Part shown: in pieces, positions 10,903-18,891 of the stretch | How positions within the stretch are numbered: the stretch's first letter is position 1 | How the letters are laid out: each line of letters begins with the position of its first letter | NCBI RefSeq assembly: GCF_016031635.1 | Contig: NZ_JACEGD010000003.1 | Location: forward strand, 124,001-188,000 | DNA length: 64,000 nt | Reading direction: 5' to 3' | Source: Bradyrhizobium diversitatis | GTDB lineage: Bacteria; Pseudomonadota; Alphaproteobacteria; Rhizobiales; Xanthobacteraceae | Translations under genes and position numbers: made by a program | Notes under the pieces: generated by a model | The model's input: only the letters and a program-made list of their open reading frames with translations | The model's database searches: none | What the model was told of the DNA's origin: nothing

Positions 10903-11766
10903 CTATGCCTTCCGCTCGCGCACGGAGCCTTCCTGCGCGACGGAGGCGACCAGCGTGCCGTCAGGCTTGAAGATCGAGCCGCGGGTCAGGCCGCGGCCGC
11001 CGCGTGCGCTCGGCGAATCCTGCGCGTAGAGCAGCCATTCGTCGGCGCGGAAGGGGCGGTGAAACCACATCGCGTGGTCGAGGCTCGCCGGCATCATGCG
11101 CTTGTCGAACAGCGTGCGGCCGTAGCGCGCCATGATCGCATCGAGCAGCGAGAAATCCGAGGCATAGGCGAGCGCGCACATATGCAGCGCCGGATCGTCG
11201 GGCAGCTTCGCCGCTGTCTTGATCCAGACGTGAATGCGGCCGTCGTCGATCTTCTGGCCGAAATAGCGGCCGAGCTCGACCGGGCGCAGCTCGATCGGGC
11301 GGTCGGATTCATAGTAGCGGCGGATGAACTCCGGCATCTCCTTGAACATCGGCTGCTTCGCGACCTCCTCCGCCGTGAGCTTCTCCGGCGGCGGCACGTC
11401 GGGCATCTTGTCCTGATGGTCGAACGCGCTCTCCTCCTCGGCGTGGAACGACACCATGATCGAGAAGATCGCGTTGCCGTGCTGGATCGCGGTGACGCGG
11501 CGGGTCGAATAGCTCTTGCCGTCGCGCAGGCGCTCGACTTGGTAGATGATCGGGATCTGCGGATCGCCCGGCAGGATGAAATAGCAATGCAGCGAATGCG
11601 GCAGCCGGCCCTCGACGGTTCGGCACGCGGCAACCATCGCCTGCCCGATCACCTGGCCCCCGAACACCCGCTGCCAGCTCGTCTTCGGGCTGTTGCCGCG
11701 GAACAGGTTCACCTCGAGCTGCTCGAGGTCGAGGATCGCGATCAGATCGATCAGGCCTTTGGACAT
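10903..11766 (-). CDS. tesB: Acyl-CoA thioesterase II
   Basis: Double-hotdog thioesterase of 287 residues that hydrolyses medium- and long-chain acyl-CoA. It opens LIDLIAILDLEQLEVNLFRG and has FGGQVIGQA and a second hotdog starting near HVWIKTAAKLPDDPALH, with SLDHAMWFHRPFRADEWLLY and the terminal GLTRGSIFKPDGTLVASVAQ, all TesB signatures. The ATG at 11766 is preferred over the GTG two codons earlier. It stands alone between a convergent membrane-protein gene and a palindromic repeat. Confidence 0.94.
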   Translation of the reverse strand: MSKGLIDLIAILDLEQLEVNLFRGNSPKTSWQRVFGGQVIGQAMVAACRTVEGRLPHSLHCYFILPGDPQIPIIYQVERLRDGKSYSTRRVTAIQHGNAIFSIMVSFHAEEESAFDHQDKMPDVPPPEKLTAEEVAKQPMFKEMPEFIRRYYESDRPIELRPVELGRYFGQKIDDGRIHVWIKTAAKLPDDPALHMCALAYASDFSLLDAIMARYGRTLFDKRMMPASLDHAMWFHRPFRADEWLLYAQDSPSARGGRGLTRGSIFKPDGTLVASVAQEGSVRERKA

Positions 11767-11786
11767 GAACACAACTCTCTGAAGTC

Positions 11787-11887
11787 GTCATTCCGGGATG
11801 CGCCGGAACGGCGCAGGCCCGGAATCCATAACCCCCGCTCGTGGTTATGGATTCCGGGCTCGCGACTTCGTCGCGCCCCGGAATGAC
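11787..11887. repeat. Intergenic palindromic repeat, GTCATTCCGGG family
   Basis: It opens GTCATTCCGGGATGCGCCGG and closes GCGCCCCGGAATGAC, with an internal mirrored pair TCCATAACC/GGTTATGGA. Close relatives lie at 20618, 26047, 30791 and 54191. It occupies the gap between divergent tesB and the ubiH-type gene. Confidence 0.85.
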
Positions 11888-11976
11888 ACAATGGGGCTGG
11901 CCGCCCTTGTTTCACCGCACTGTTTCGCCCAGCTCAAGTCTGCTAGCAAGACCGGGAATTGACCGGGAAACTTGGT

Positions 11977-13197
11977 ATGTCGGTACAGGGTAGCATTGTC
12001 ATCGGTGGCGGCGCGTTTGCAGGGCTTGCGCTGGCCCTGGCGCTGCGCCAGGGGCTCGGGCCGGAGATCCCCGTCATCGTCGCCGATCCCGCGCTCGGGA
12101 CGCGGCCGAGCCGCGACCCCCGCGCCACCGCGATCGTGGCCGCCTGCCGCCGCCTGTTCGAGACGATCGGCGCCTGGGACGCCGTCAGGAGCGAGGCGCA
12201 GCCCATCCTCGACATGGTCGTCACGGATTCGAAGCTGGAGGACGCCACCCGTCCGGTGTTCCTCAACTTTGCCGGCGATGTCGCGCCAGGCGAGCCCTTC
12301 GCGCATATGGTCGAGAACCGCCGCCTGATCGATGCGCTGGTGGTGCGGGCGGAGGCCGAGGGCATCGATCTGCGTGCGACCACCGTGGCGTCCTACGACG
12401 CGCGTTCCGACGGCATCGACGTGACGCTCGGCGACGGCAGCGTCATCGCGGCGAGCCTGCTGGTCGCCGCCGATGGCGCGAGGTCGAAGCTGCGCGAGCG
12501 CGCCGGCATCGCCACCCATGGCTGGGAGTACGACCAGTCCGGCATCGTCGTCACCGTCGGCCATGAGCGCGAGCACGAGGGCCGCGCCGAAGAGCATTTC
12601 TTGCCAGCGGGCCCCTTCGCGATCCTGCCGCTGTCGGGCAAGCGCTCGTCGCTGGTGTGGACCGAGCGCCGAGCTGAGGCCGCGCGCATCGTCGCGCTCA
12701 GTGACGAGGAATTTCACAGCGAGCTCGAGCGGCGTTTCGGACTGCATCTCGGCGAGGTGAAGGCACTCGACCAGCCGCGCGCGTTTCCGCTGTCTTATTT
12801 CGTTGCCCGCTCCTTCATCGCCGAGCGGCTGGCGCTGGTGGGCGATGCCGCCCACGTCATCCACCCGATCGCGGGCCAGGGCCTCAACATGGGCCTGAAG
12901 GATGTCGCCGCGCTGGCGGAAGTGGTCGTCGATGCGGCACGGCTCGGCATGGATATCGGCGGTGCCGACGTGCTCGAACGCTACCAGCGCTGGCGCCGCT
13001 TCGACACCATGGCGATGGGCGTTGCCACCAACTCGCTGAACTTCCTGTTCTCCAACCAGTCGACGCTGCTGCGCACGGTGCGCGACATCGGCCTCGGTCT
13101 CGTCGACCGCGCTCCGCCGCTCAAGAACCTCTTCATCCGCCAGGCCGCGGGGCTTACCGGCGAGGTGCCGCGGCTGTTGAAGGGCGAGGCGTTGTAG
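11977..13197 (+). CDS. UbiH/UbiF/COQ6-family FAD monooxygenase
   Basis: A 406-residue flavoprotein hydroxylase. The N-terminal IVIGGGAFAGLALALAL is the Rossmann FAD site, DPRATAIVAACRRLFETIG and MVENRRLIDALV match the family, VAADGARSKLRE is the DG motif, and LALVGDAAHVIHPIAGQGLN is the second FAD signature. These define the ubiquinone-biosynthesis hydroxylases, which add ring hydroxyls in CoQ synthesis. Which ring position it modifies cannot be read from sequence; alphaproteobacterial members (UbiL/UbiM types) are often broad. I chose the ATG at 11977 over a TTG six codons upstream. Confidence 0.92.
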   Translation: MSVQGSIVIGGGAFAGLALALALRQGLGPEIPVIVADPALGTRPSRDPRATAIVAACRRLFETIGAWDAVRSEAQPILDMVVTDSKLEDATRPVFLNFAGDVAPGEPFAHMVENRRLIDALVVRAEAEGIDLRATTVASYDARSDGIDVTLGDGSVIAASLLVAADGARSKLRERAGIATHGWEYDQSGIVVTVGHEREHEGRAEEHFLPAGPFAILPLSGKRSSLVWTERRAEAARIVALSDEEFHSELERRFGLHLGEVKALDQPRAFPLSYFVARSFIAERLALVGDAAHVIHPIAGQGLNMGLKDVAALAEVVVDAARLGMDIGGADVLERYQRWRRFDTMAMGVATNSLNFLFSNQSTLLRTVRDIGLGLVDRAPPLKNLFIRQAAGLTGEVPRLLKGEAL

Positions 13198-13221
13198 CGC
13201 GGGAGCTTGCCACGCTCTCCG

Positions 13222-13369
13222 CTGTCGTCCCGGACAAGCGCGCCCTAAGCGCGCGCAGATCCGGGACCCATACGCCGCAAAAAGAATTTAGCGAAGATCC
13301 GGAGTTGCCAGCCTCGCGCCACAACCACTCCCTGTGGCTATGGATCCCCGCTTTAGCGGGGATGACAGC
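13222..13369. repeat. Composite palindromic intergenic repeat
   Basis: It starts CTGTCGTCCCGGACAAGCGC and ends with GGATCCCCGC, loop TTTA, GCGGGGATGACAG. The outer ends pair (CTGTC/GACAG) and internal hairpins are present. It resembles a hybrid of the GTC(A/G)TCCCGG families found elsewhere. It fills the gap between the ubiH-type gene and the Trm112-like gene, 3' of both. Confidence 0.65.
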
Positions 13370-13413
13370 GAGAATGTGGCGCGGCCATAGCGCCCCATTC
13401 AAGCGACGTGAGC

Positions 13414-13611
13414 TCAATCGATCTTGCGCGCCTCTTCCGGCAGCATGATCGGGATGCCGTCGCGAATGGGATAAGCGAGCTTGGCGCTGCGCGAGATCAG
13501 TTCCTGCTTTGCGGCATCGAACTCGAGGGGGCCCTTGGTCAGCGGACAGACCAGAATCTCCAGCAATTTGGGATCGACGCTGGCTTCGGCACGTTCGGTG
13601 GGCGCGTTCAT
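13414..13611 (-). CDS. Trm112-family (YcaR-like) small protein
   Basis: A 65-residue protein: [17 protein letters not shown], then [28 protein letters not shown]. This matches the bacterial Trm112/UPF0434 pattern, in which eukaryotic relatives activate methyltransferases. Only one of the zinc-type cysteines (VCPLT) remains, as is common in the bacterial form with K instead of the second Cys. Bacterial function is unproven. It is 59 bases from the TetR gene on the same strand. Confidence 0.88.
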   Translation of the reverse strand: MNAPTERAEASVDPKLLEILVCPLTKGPLEFDAAKQELISRSAKLAYPIRDGIPIMLPEEARKID

Positions 13612-13670
13612 TGGGGTCTCCGGCAGTCGGTAGACTTTAGCATAGAAATTCGCGTCCGCCCATCACGGGC

Positions 13671-14201
13671 CTAAGCGGCGAGCATCCCCAGGAGCTCGTC
13701 GAGCAGGGCCTGAAGCCGCGCGGCCGGCACCGGCGGGCCCGACAGGGCGAAGCCGAGAAATGTCCAGTACAGGATCTGCGCGCGCGCCTCCGCCGTCGCC
13801 GGGGTGAGGCCACGCTTGCCCAGCAGTTCCTCGATGTAGTCGAGCCTGCGGCGGTCGATTGCGCGCACCGCCCCTTGCGCCGCCGCATCGAACGCCGCCC
13901 AGTTGCGCACCGCGCGCTCGAGGTCGAGCCGCGCGCCAAACGATCTCCGCAGCAGCATCTTGAGCGGCTCGTCGCCGGCGGCTTCGACGTCGGCGATGAT
14001 CTGCTCGGCTGCGATCTCGCGCCAGCGCTTCAGCACGGCGGCGTGAAACGCGGCCAGGTCGGCGAAATGCCAATAGAAGCTGCCGCGCGAGACGCCCATG
14101 GCCTTGGCCAGCGGATCGGCTTTCAGCGCCGTGAAACCGCTTTTGGCGAGCACCTTCAGGCCCTCTTTGGTCCAGTCGTCGGCGGAAAGCTGTTCGGTCA
14201 T
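13671..14201 (-). CDS. TetR/AcrR-family regulator
   Basis: A 176-residue repressor-type protein from the ATG at 14201. The N-terminal helix-turn-helix is clear: EGLKVLAKSGFTALKADPLAKAMGVSRGSFYWHFADLAAF. The C-terminal ligand-binding half (LLRRSFGARLDLERAVRNWAAFD through LLDELLGML) is variable, as usual, so the ligand is unknown. It is divergent from a small membrane protein (14292). The 90-base gap holds two palindromes with ATACA/TGTA cores overlapping the promoter, which suggests that it controls itself and its neighbour. The frame extends upstream to 14270 but the extension is not HTH-like. Confidence 0.9.
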   Translation of the reverse strand: MTEQLSADDWTKEGLKVLAKSGFTALKADPLAKAMGVSRGSFYWHFADLAAFHAAVLKRWREIAAEQIIADVEAAGDEPLKMLLRRSFGARLDLERAVRNWAAFDAAAQGAVRAIDRRRLDYIEELLGKRGLTPATAEARAQILYWTFLGFALSGPPVPAARLQALLDELLGMLAA

Positions 14202-14222
14202 GCCGGGCTCCAGATGGCGGCC

Positions 14223-14236
14223 ATACACTAATGTAT
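14223..14236. promoter_or_regulatory. Palindrome near tetR start, candidate operator 1
   Basis: ATACACTAATGTAT has perfectly paired ATACA/TGTAT arms around CTAA. It lies 22 bases upstream of the regulator's ATG and abuts a TTGACA hexamer for the divergent gene. It shares its ATACA/TGTA core with the longer palindrome at 14265. Confidence 0.45.
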
Positions 14237-14264
14237 TGACAGCTCCCGGCAAGCAGGTGCATAC
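14236..14264 (+). promoter_or_regulatory. Sigma-70-type promoter for the 14292 gene
   Basis: TTGACA at 14236-14241 is followed after 17 bases by GCATAC, or after 18 by CATACA. The -35 is consensus and the -10 poor. The flanking palindromes would let a TetR dimer block it. Confidence 0.45.
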
Positions 14265-14286
14265 ATCCATACAGTACTGTACGGAT
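14265..14286. promoter_or_regulatory. 22-bp near-perfect palindrome, candidate TetR operator 2
   Basis: The site reads ATCC-A-TACAGTACTGTA-C-GGAT, with ten of eleven base pairs matching. It ends 5 bases before the ATG at 14292 and overlaps the likely transcription start and ribosome site, a classic position for a TetR-family operator. Confidence 0.6.
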
Positions 14287-14291
14287 GGAGC

Positions 14292-14648
14292 ATGCCCATG
14301 CGCGACCTACTCCTGCAAAGTTCCGGCCTCGCCGCGATCGTGCTGGCGCTCATCCACGGCGTACTCGGCGAGACCAAGGTCTTCGCCCGCGCCAGCATCG
14401 AGCCGGCGCGCTTGCGCACGCTGATTCGACTGGTCTGGCAGGCCGGCACGGTGGCGTGGATCGGCGGCGGCGTGCTGCTGCTGGTTGCGCCCCGGCTGGA
14501 ATCGAGCCTTGCCCGGCACTGGATCGTTGCCACGCTCGCAATCGTGTTCGGCTTTGCGGCCCTCGCCAACGCCTTCGCGATGCGCGGCCGCCATTTCGGC
14601 TGGGTCGGCATGGGCGCAGTGGTCGCGCTCGCGGTCGCCGGCTACTAG
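14292..14648 (+). CDS. Small four-helix membrane protein, probable TetR target
   Basis: A protein of 118 residues (116 if the second Met is used). It has about four hydrophobic helices: LAAIVLALIHGVLG, LVWQAGTVAWIGGGVLLLV, WIVATLAIVFGFAALANAF and WVGMGAVVALAVAGY. Conserved-looking HGVLGETKVFAR links helices 1 and 2. I recognise no named domain and no catalytic motif. The divergent TetR gene and operator-like palindromes suggest regulated expression, perhaps in response to a membrane-active or lipophilic compound; that is inference only. Confidence 0.7.
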   Translation: MPMRDLLLQSSGLAAIVLALIHGVLGETKVFARASIEPARLRTLIRLVWQAGTVAWIGGGVLLLVAPRLESSLARHWIVATLAIVFGFAALANAFAMRGRHFGWVGMGAVVALAVAGY

Positions 14649-14696
14649 CGTTGCGCATGTCGCCCGTCAGGCGTAAGGCCGCAGCGGCGGGCTACG

Positions 14697-14711
14697 TTAG
14701 AACTTATCTAA
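14697..14711. repeat. Short inverted repeat upstream of the PepSY gene
   Basis: TTAGAACTTATCTAA has perfect 5-bp arms (TTAGA/TCTAA). It lies 100 bases before the PepSY/cytochrome b561 pair and could be a regulator site. It is short enough to be chance. Confidence 0.25.
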
Positions 14712-14810
14712 AACGAACCAGGCCCGTACCCGATTGACTTCATCACCTCCTCTGCTTCCTTCGGTGCGCCCCGCGTCTCTGCGGTGCGCACACGAGAGGA
14801 GGAGACGTTC

Positions 14811-15089
14811 GTGAAGGTCATTCGTGTTGTTGCCATTGCACTGACGATCGGGATTGGCATGGGATCGGCGGCCATGGCCGACGGTTTCAAGAACTGCACC
14901 AAGCTCGACAAGGCGTCGTGGAAGCCGGCCAGCGAAGCCGAAGCCAAGGCCAAGGCGGCGGGCTACGAGGTGCGCCGCTCCAAGGTCGAGGGCTCGTGCT
15001 ACGAGGTTTACGGCGTCAAGGAAGGCAAGCTGTACGAGCTGTTCTACAGCCCCGAAGATCTCAGCCTCAAGCACACGATCGCCAAGTAG
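14811..15089 (+). CDS. Small secreted PepSY-like protein
   Basis: The GTG at 14811 is preceded by GAGGAGGAGA, a very strong ribosome site, and so decides the start over an ATG nine codons upstream. The 92-residue product has a signal peptide (VVAIALTIGIGMGSAAMA/DG). The mature part contains WKPASEAEAKAKAAGYEVRR, SCYEVYGVKEGKLYELFYSPEDLSL. The alternating strand pattern with YEVYG...G...E resembles the PepSY/YpeB-type fold. It lies 35 bases before a cytochrome b561 gene, a pairing seen in Bradyrhizobium relatives, so it may be a periplasmic partner of that cytochrome. Two Cys could form a disulfide. Confidence 0.8.
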   Translation: MKVIRVVAIALTIGIGMGSAAMADGFKNCTKLDKASWKPASEAEAKAKAAGYEVRRSKVEGSCYEVYGVKEGKLYELFYSPEDLSLKHTIAK

Positions 15090-15124
15090 ATTGTGCACGT
15101 GAGCCCCGAAGCGAATTGGGCTTG

Positions 15125-15712
15125 ATGAAAGCAGTGCCGGAAGAGCGCGGGGTGTCCGACAGGACACCCGCGAATCGACTTGTCTCGCGGTCGGTCGCGG
15201 TCTGGGACCTCCCGCTCCGCCTCTGGCACTGGGTTCTCGCGATCTCGGTTGTGATCGCGTGGTTCACACCGACCGTGTATGACGGCGTTCACCGCATCGT
15301 CGGCTATGCGGTCATCGGCCTGCTCGCCTTCCGCCTGCTCTGGGGCTTCATGGGAAGCCGCTATTCGCGCTTCCGGATGCTCGGCGTCAGGCTGCGCGCC
15401 GCGCCGAGCTATCTGTGGAATCTGCGGCGCGGCATGACCGGCCGCTATATCGGGCTCAATCCCGCCGGCAGCTTGATGCTGGTCGCGCTGCTGGCCTCGC
15501 TCGCCGTCTCGACGATCACGGGCGCGATGTCGGTGACCGTCACCTTCTTCGGCGTGTGGTGGGTCGAGGACACCCACCATTATTCTTCGGACGCGGTCAT
15601 CGTTCTGGTCGTGCTGCACGTGTTGGGCGTGGTGCTGATGGGGATTCTGCAGGGCGAGAACCTGATCCGCGCGATGTTCACCGGGCGCAAGCGCATCCGG
15701 CATCATTCATAA
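15125..15712 (+). CDS. Cytochrome b561-family dihaem membrane protein
   Basis: A 195-residue integral membrane protein of the bacterial cytochrome b561/Ni-Fe hydrogenase b-type group. It opens WDLPLRLWHWVLAISVV, the usual motif with the first haem His, followed by VHRIVGYAVIGLLAFRLLWG, EDTHHYSSDAVIVLVVLHVLGVVLMG and ENLIRAMFTGRKRI. The histidines in helices 1, 2 and 4 can ligate two b haems, allowing quinol or cytochrome electron exchange across the membrane. The ATG at 15125 is chosen; the frame upstream overlaps the PepSY gene and is not protein-like. Confidence 0.92.
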   Translation: MKAVPEERGVSDRTPANRLVSRSVAVWDLPLRLWHWVLAISVVIAWFTPTVYDGVHRIVGYAVIGLLAFRLLWGFMGSRYSRFRMLGVRLRAAPSYLWNLRRGMTGRYIGLNPAGSLMLVALLASLAVSTITGAMSVTVTFFGVWWVEDTHHYSSDAVIVLVVLHVLGVVLMGILQGENLIRAMFTGRKRIRHHS

Positions 15713-15740
15713 GAATTTTTTGAAGGCCACATGCCCTCCT

Positions 15741-15823
15741 CGTCATGGCCGGGCTTGTCCCGGCCATCCACGTTCTTCTGTGTGGCAAAGACGTGGATGC
15801 CCGGGTCAAGCCCGGGCATGACG
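15741..15823. repeat. Intergenic palindromic repeat, GTCATGGCCGGG family
   Basis: Opens CGTCATGGCCGGGCTTGTCC and closes CAAGCCCGGGCATGACG, with inner arms CCATCCACG/CGTGGATGC. It lies between convergent cytochrome b561 and LON-domain genes. Same family as 790, 43607 and 60393. Confidence 0.85.
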
Positions 15824-15844
15824 GAGCTTGTAGTGCCTACAGTC

Positions 15845-16522
15845 TCACTGCAGCGGCGGATCGCCGCTGGTGCGCTTCTTGGCGAGGTCCATCTCGGTGA
15901 CGGCGATCAGGATCTCGGCACGAGTCTTCAGGTCCGGCGCCTCCAGCATCGCCTGCTTCTCCGCCGGGCCATAGGGCGACATCATCGCCAGCGCGTTGAC
16001 GAGCGCCTCGTTGGGCGCGCTCTCGACGCCTTCCCAGTCGACCTTGAGATTGTTGGCCTTCAGGAAGTCGGCCAGCACCGACAGCAACGCCTCGCGATCG
16101 ACCTCCTCCTCGCCCATGCGCGCGGTGAAGTCGTCGACGAAGGCGAAGAAGTCCACCTTGCACTGCCGGTAGGCGGTCAGCACTTCGAGCTCCTCGACAA
16201 TCTTGAAGCGCGCGACGCCGGTGAGCTCGAGGATGTAGCGGCCGTCGCCGGATTCGGCGAGCTGGGTGATGCGGCCGACGCAGCCGACGCGGAACAGCGC
16301 CGGCTTGTCGGAATTCTTCGGCGAATGCGCCACGTCGGGCTGGATCATGCCGATCAGGCGATGCCCGTCGCGCAAGGAATCGTCGACCATCGCGAGGTAG
16401 CGCGGCTCGAAGATGTTGAGCGGCATCTGGCCGCGGGGCAGCAGCAGCGCGCCCGGCAGCGGAAACACCGGAATGATCTCCGGGAGGTCGGCGGGCCCGC
16501 GATATTCGATGTTGATCGGCAT
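15845..16522 (-). CDS. LON N-terminal-domain protein
   Basis: A 225-residue stand-alone LON substrate-binding domain. Typical motifs are IIPVFPLPGALLLPRGQMPLNIFEPRYLAMVDD, GMIQP, VGCVGRI and YILELTGVARFKIV. It lacks the AAA+ and protease domains of Lon. The family (COG2802) is widespread in alphaproteobacteria and has no established biochemical role; protein binding is a reasonable guess. It lies 33 bases downstream of the thioredoxin-TPR gene on the same strand, so the two are probably co-transcribed, which hints at a protein quality-control role. Confidence 0.92.
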   Translation of the reverse strand: MPINIEYRGPADLPEIIPVFPLPGALLLPRGQMPLNIFEPRYLAMVDDSLRDGHRLIGMIQPDVAHSPKNSDKPALFRVGCVGRITQLAESGDGRYILELTGVARFKIVEELEVLTAYRQCKVDFFAFVDDFTARMGEEEVDREALLSVLADFLKANNLKVDWEGVESAPNEALVNALAMMSPYGPAEKQAMLEAPDLKTRAEILIAVTEMDLAKKRTSGDPPLQ

Positions 16523-16555
16523 CTGCCCGGTCCCCCTGGCGTCGCCAGCGCGCCC

Positions 16556-17479
16556 TTACGAAAACAGGATCGTCGATAAACGCTTGCGTCCTTCGACGGT
16601 TGCATCATCCGTGCCGCCCCAGGCCTCGAAGAACTGCACCAGCTGCTTGCGGGCGCCGTCGTCGTTCCACTTGCGGTCGCGCTTGATGATCTCGAGCAGC
16701 TGCTCGGTCGCCGCCGCGCGGTTGCCTTGTGCGTTCAGCGCGGTGGCGAGGTCGAATCGGGCCTGATGATCGAGCGGGTTTGCGGCGACTTTCTGTTCCA
16801 GCTCGGCGACCGGTCCAAGCGATTGTGCCTGCTCGGCGAGATCGATCGCGGTCTGCACGGCCTTCACGGCCGGGTCGTTGCGCTTGGATTCCGGCACCAT
16901 GGCCAGCGTCTGCTTGGCCTGCTCCATCGCGCCGGAGACGGTGTAGCACTTCGCAAGGCCGGCAAGTGCCGCGATATTGGTCGAATCATGCTGGAGCGCC
17001 TCGGCATAGATCTGCGCCGCCGCCGCCGTGTCGCCCTCGGCGAGCACCGCGGCGGCTTCCTGCACGATCTCGGCGACGTTGACCTCGCCCGGCGCGGTGA
17101 CGCCCTTGGTCAGCCGCTCGATGAAGGCGTTGACCTGGCTCTCCGGCACCGCGCCCATGAAGCCGTCCGCCGGCTGGCCGTTGACGAAGGCGATCACGGC
17201 CGGGATCGACTGGATGCCCATCTGGCCCGGGATCGCCGGATGCTGGTCGATGTTCATCTTGACCAGCTTGACCTTGCCCTTGGCCGCCTTCACCGCCTTC
17301 TCCAGCACGGGGGTGAGCTGCTTGCAGGGGCCGCACCACTCCGCCCAGAAATCGATCAGCACCGGCTGGCGCTTCGATTCCTCGATGACGTCCTTCACGA
17401 AGGTCTGGGTGGTGGTGTCCTTGATCAGGTCGGCCGCAGCCGGCCCCGCCGCTCCATTACCCTGGTCGATGATCGTCAC
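16556..17479 (-). CDS. Thioredoxin-TPR protein, CnoX/YbbN-like
   Basis: A 307-residue protein with an N-terminal thioredoxin domain (residues 20-130; active site WCGPC at 48-52, cis-Pro in IQSIPAVIAF) and a C-terminal TPR region (about 145-300; DTAAAAQIYAEALQHDSTNIAALAGLAKCY, DHQARFDLATALNAQGNRAAATEQLLEIIKRDRKW). This is the layout of CnoX/YbbN, a holdase that protects folding proteins under oxidative stress and passes them to GroEL/DnaK. E. coli YbbN has SXXC at this position, whereas this protein retains both cysteines and may be redox-active. It precedes the LON-domain gene. Confidence 0.93.
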   Translation of the reverse strand: MTIIDQGNGAAGPAAADLIKDTTTQTFVKDVIEESKRQPVLIDFWAEWCGPCKQLTPVLEKAVKAAKGKVKLVKMNIDQHPAIPGQMGIQSIPAVIAFVNGQPADGFMGAVPESQVNAFIERLTKGVTAPGEVNVAEIVQEAAAVLAEGDTAAAAQIYAEALQHDSTNIAALAGLAKCYTVSGAMEQAKQTLAMVPESKRNDPAVKAVQTAIDLAEQAQSLGPVAELEQKVAANPLDHQARFDLATALNAQGNRAAATEQLLEIIKRDRKWNDDGARKQLVQFFEAWGGTDDATVEGRKRLSTILFS

Positions 17480-17652
17480 GGGATTCCCTCGTCATGTCTG
17501 GAATGACGGCTCTTTAGCACGCCGCCACATCATATGCTCGTTGTCGGCTCCTAAATTGGGCCGAATGGGCCGAATTTCAATCCAGGCCCTCCGATTCGCC
17601 GGTTCCGGGCGTTTCCGGTCGATTTGGCGAGCTTCGCGGGTCCATATGGGGC

Positions 17653-17671
17653 CCTCAATTGCGAATTGAGG
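17653..17671. repeat. Short perfect inverted repeat
   Basis: CCTCAATTGCGAATTGAGG has 8-bp perfect arms around GCG. It sits in the 272-base gap between the thioredoxin gene and tRNA-Gly, where no gene is visible. No T-run follows, so it is not a typical terminator. Confidence 0.4.
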
Positions 17672-17751
17672 CCGCCGGTAGCTGTTGCATTCCCCTCCCG
17701 CTTTTGGCATACGACAGCCGTTGCCGGCGCGTCACGCGACCGACACAGGAT

Positions 17752-17826
<75 letters not shown>

Positions 17827-17904
17827 ATTTCTCCCAGAGCATCCAGCCGAACCGGGTCGGGCCGTGGTTTCCACGCCGCTGACGGCTGTATTTTTGGGAC
17901 TCAC

Positions 17905-18891
17905 ATGACAATTCTGGTCACTGGCAGCGCGGGCCATCTGGGCGAAGCCATTCTCCGGACGCTCCATGGGCGCGGATCACCCGTGCGCGGGCTCGATCTG
18001 AAGCCATCGTCCTTCACCGACGCCGTCGGCTCGATCGTCGATCCCGGCTTCGTGCGGGAGCAGATGGACGGCGTCACCGCCGTCATCCATACCGCGACAC
18101 TGCACAAGCCGCATGTGGCGACCCACTCCAAGCAGGACTTCGTCGACACCAACGTCACGGGCACGCTCAACCTGCTCGAGGTGGCCGCGGCGGCGGGCGT
18201 GAGGAGCTTCGTCTTCACCAGCACCACCAGTGCCTTCGGCTCGCAGCTCCGCCCCGAGGCGGGGCAGGCCGCGGTGTGGGTCACCGAGGATCTGCCGTCG
18301 GTGCCGAAGAACATCTACGGCACCACCAAGCTGATGGCCGAGAGCCTCTGCGAGCTGTTCTTTCGCGAGCGCGGCTTGCCGGTGGTGGTCTTGCGGACCT
18401 CGCGCTTCTTCCCCGAGGACGACGACGATCCCTTGATGCGGTTGGCCTACGCGCTCGAGAACGCGCAGGCCAACGAGTTGCTCTATCGCCGGCTGGACAT
18501 CGCGGACGCCGTGAGTGCGCATCTGCTCGCCGTCGAACGCGCGCCGAGGATCGGCTTCGCCCGCTACATCGTCTCGGCCACCAGCCCGTTCGAGCAGCGT
18601 CATCTCGCCGCGCTCGCGTGCGATGCGGCCGGTGTCGTGTGCGAGCTCTATCCGGAGTGCGCGCAGCTCTATGCGGCGCGCGGCTGGCGGCTCTTCCCCG
18701 CGATCGACCGCGTCTATGTCAACGACCGCGCGCGGCGAGAGCTGGGCTGGCGGCCCGAATTCGACTTCGCGCATGTGCTGCGCAGCCTGCAAGGCGACCG
18801 CGATTTTCGCAGCACGCTGGCACGCGAGATCGGGTCGAAGGGCTATCATGACACGGTGTTCGACGACGGCCCCTACCCCGTCGCCTCGTGA
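17905..18891 (+). CDS. Extended SDR: NAD(P)-dependent epimerase/dehydratase
   Basis: A 328-residue extended short-chain dehydrogenase. The cofactor motif TGSAGHLGE is at the N-terminus, the catalytic YGTTK matches YxxxK, and VFTSTTSAFG contributes the active-site Ser/Thr. A nucleotide-sugar epimerase or dehydratase role is typical of the family, but the substrate is not evident. The frame runs back into tRNA-Gly, so the start must lie downstream; the ATG at 17905 places the Rossmann motif at residues 6-14, as expected. No sugar-pathway neighbours are present. Confidence 0.88.
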   Translation: MTILVTGSAGHLGEAILRTLHGRGSPVRGLDLKPSSFTDAVGSIVDPGFVREQMDGVTAVIHTATLHKPHVATHSKQDFVDTNVTGTLNLLEVAAAAGVRSFVFTSTTSAFGSQLRPEAGQAAVWVTEDLPSVPKNIYGTTKLMAESLCELFFRERGLPVVVLRTSRFFPEDDDDPLMRLAYALENAQANELLYRRLDIADAVSAHLLAVERAPRIGFARYIVSATSPFEQRHLAALACDAAGVVCELYPECAQLYAARGWRLFPAIDRVYVNDRARRELGWRPEFDFAHVLRSLQGDRDFRSTLAREIGSKGYHDTVFDDGPYPVAS

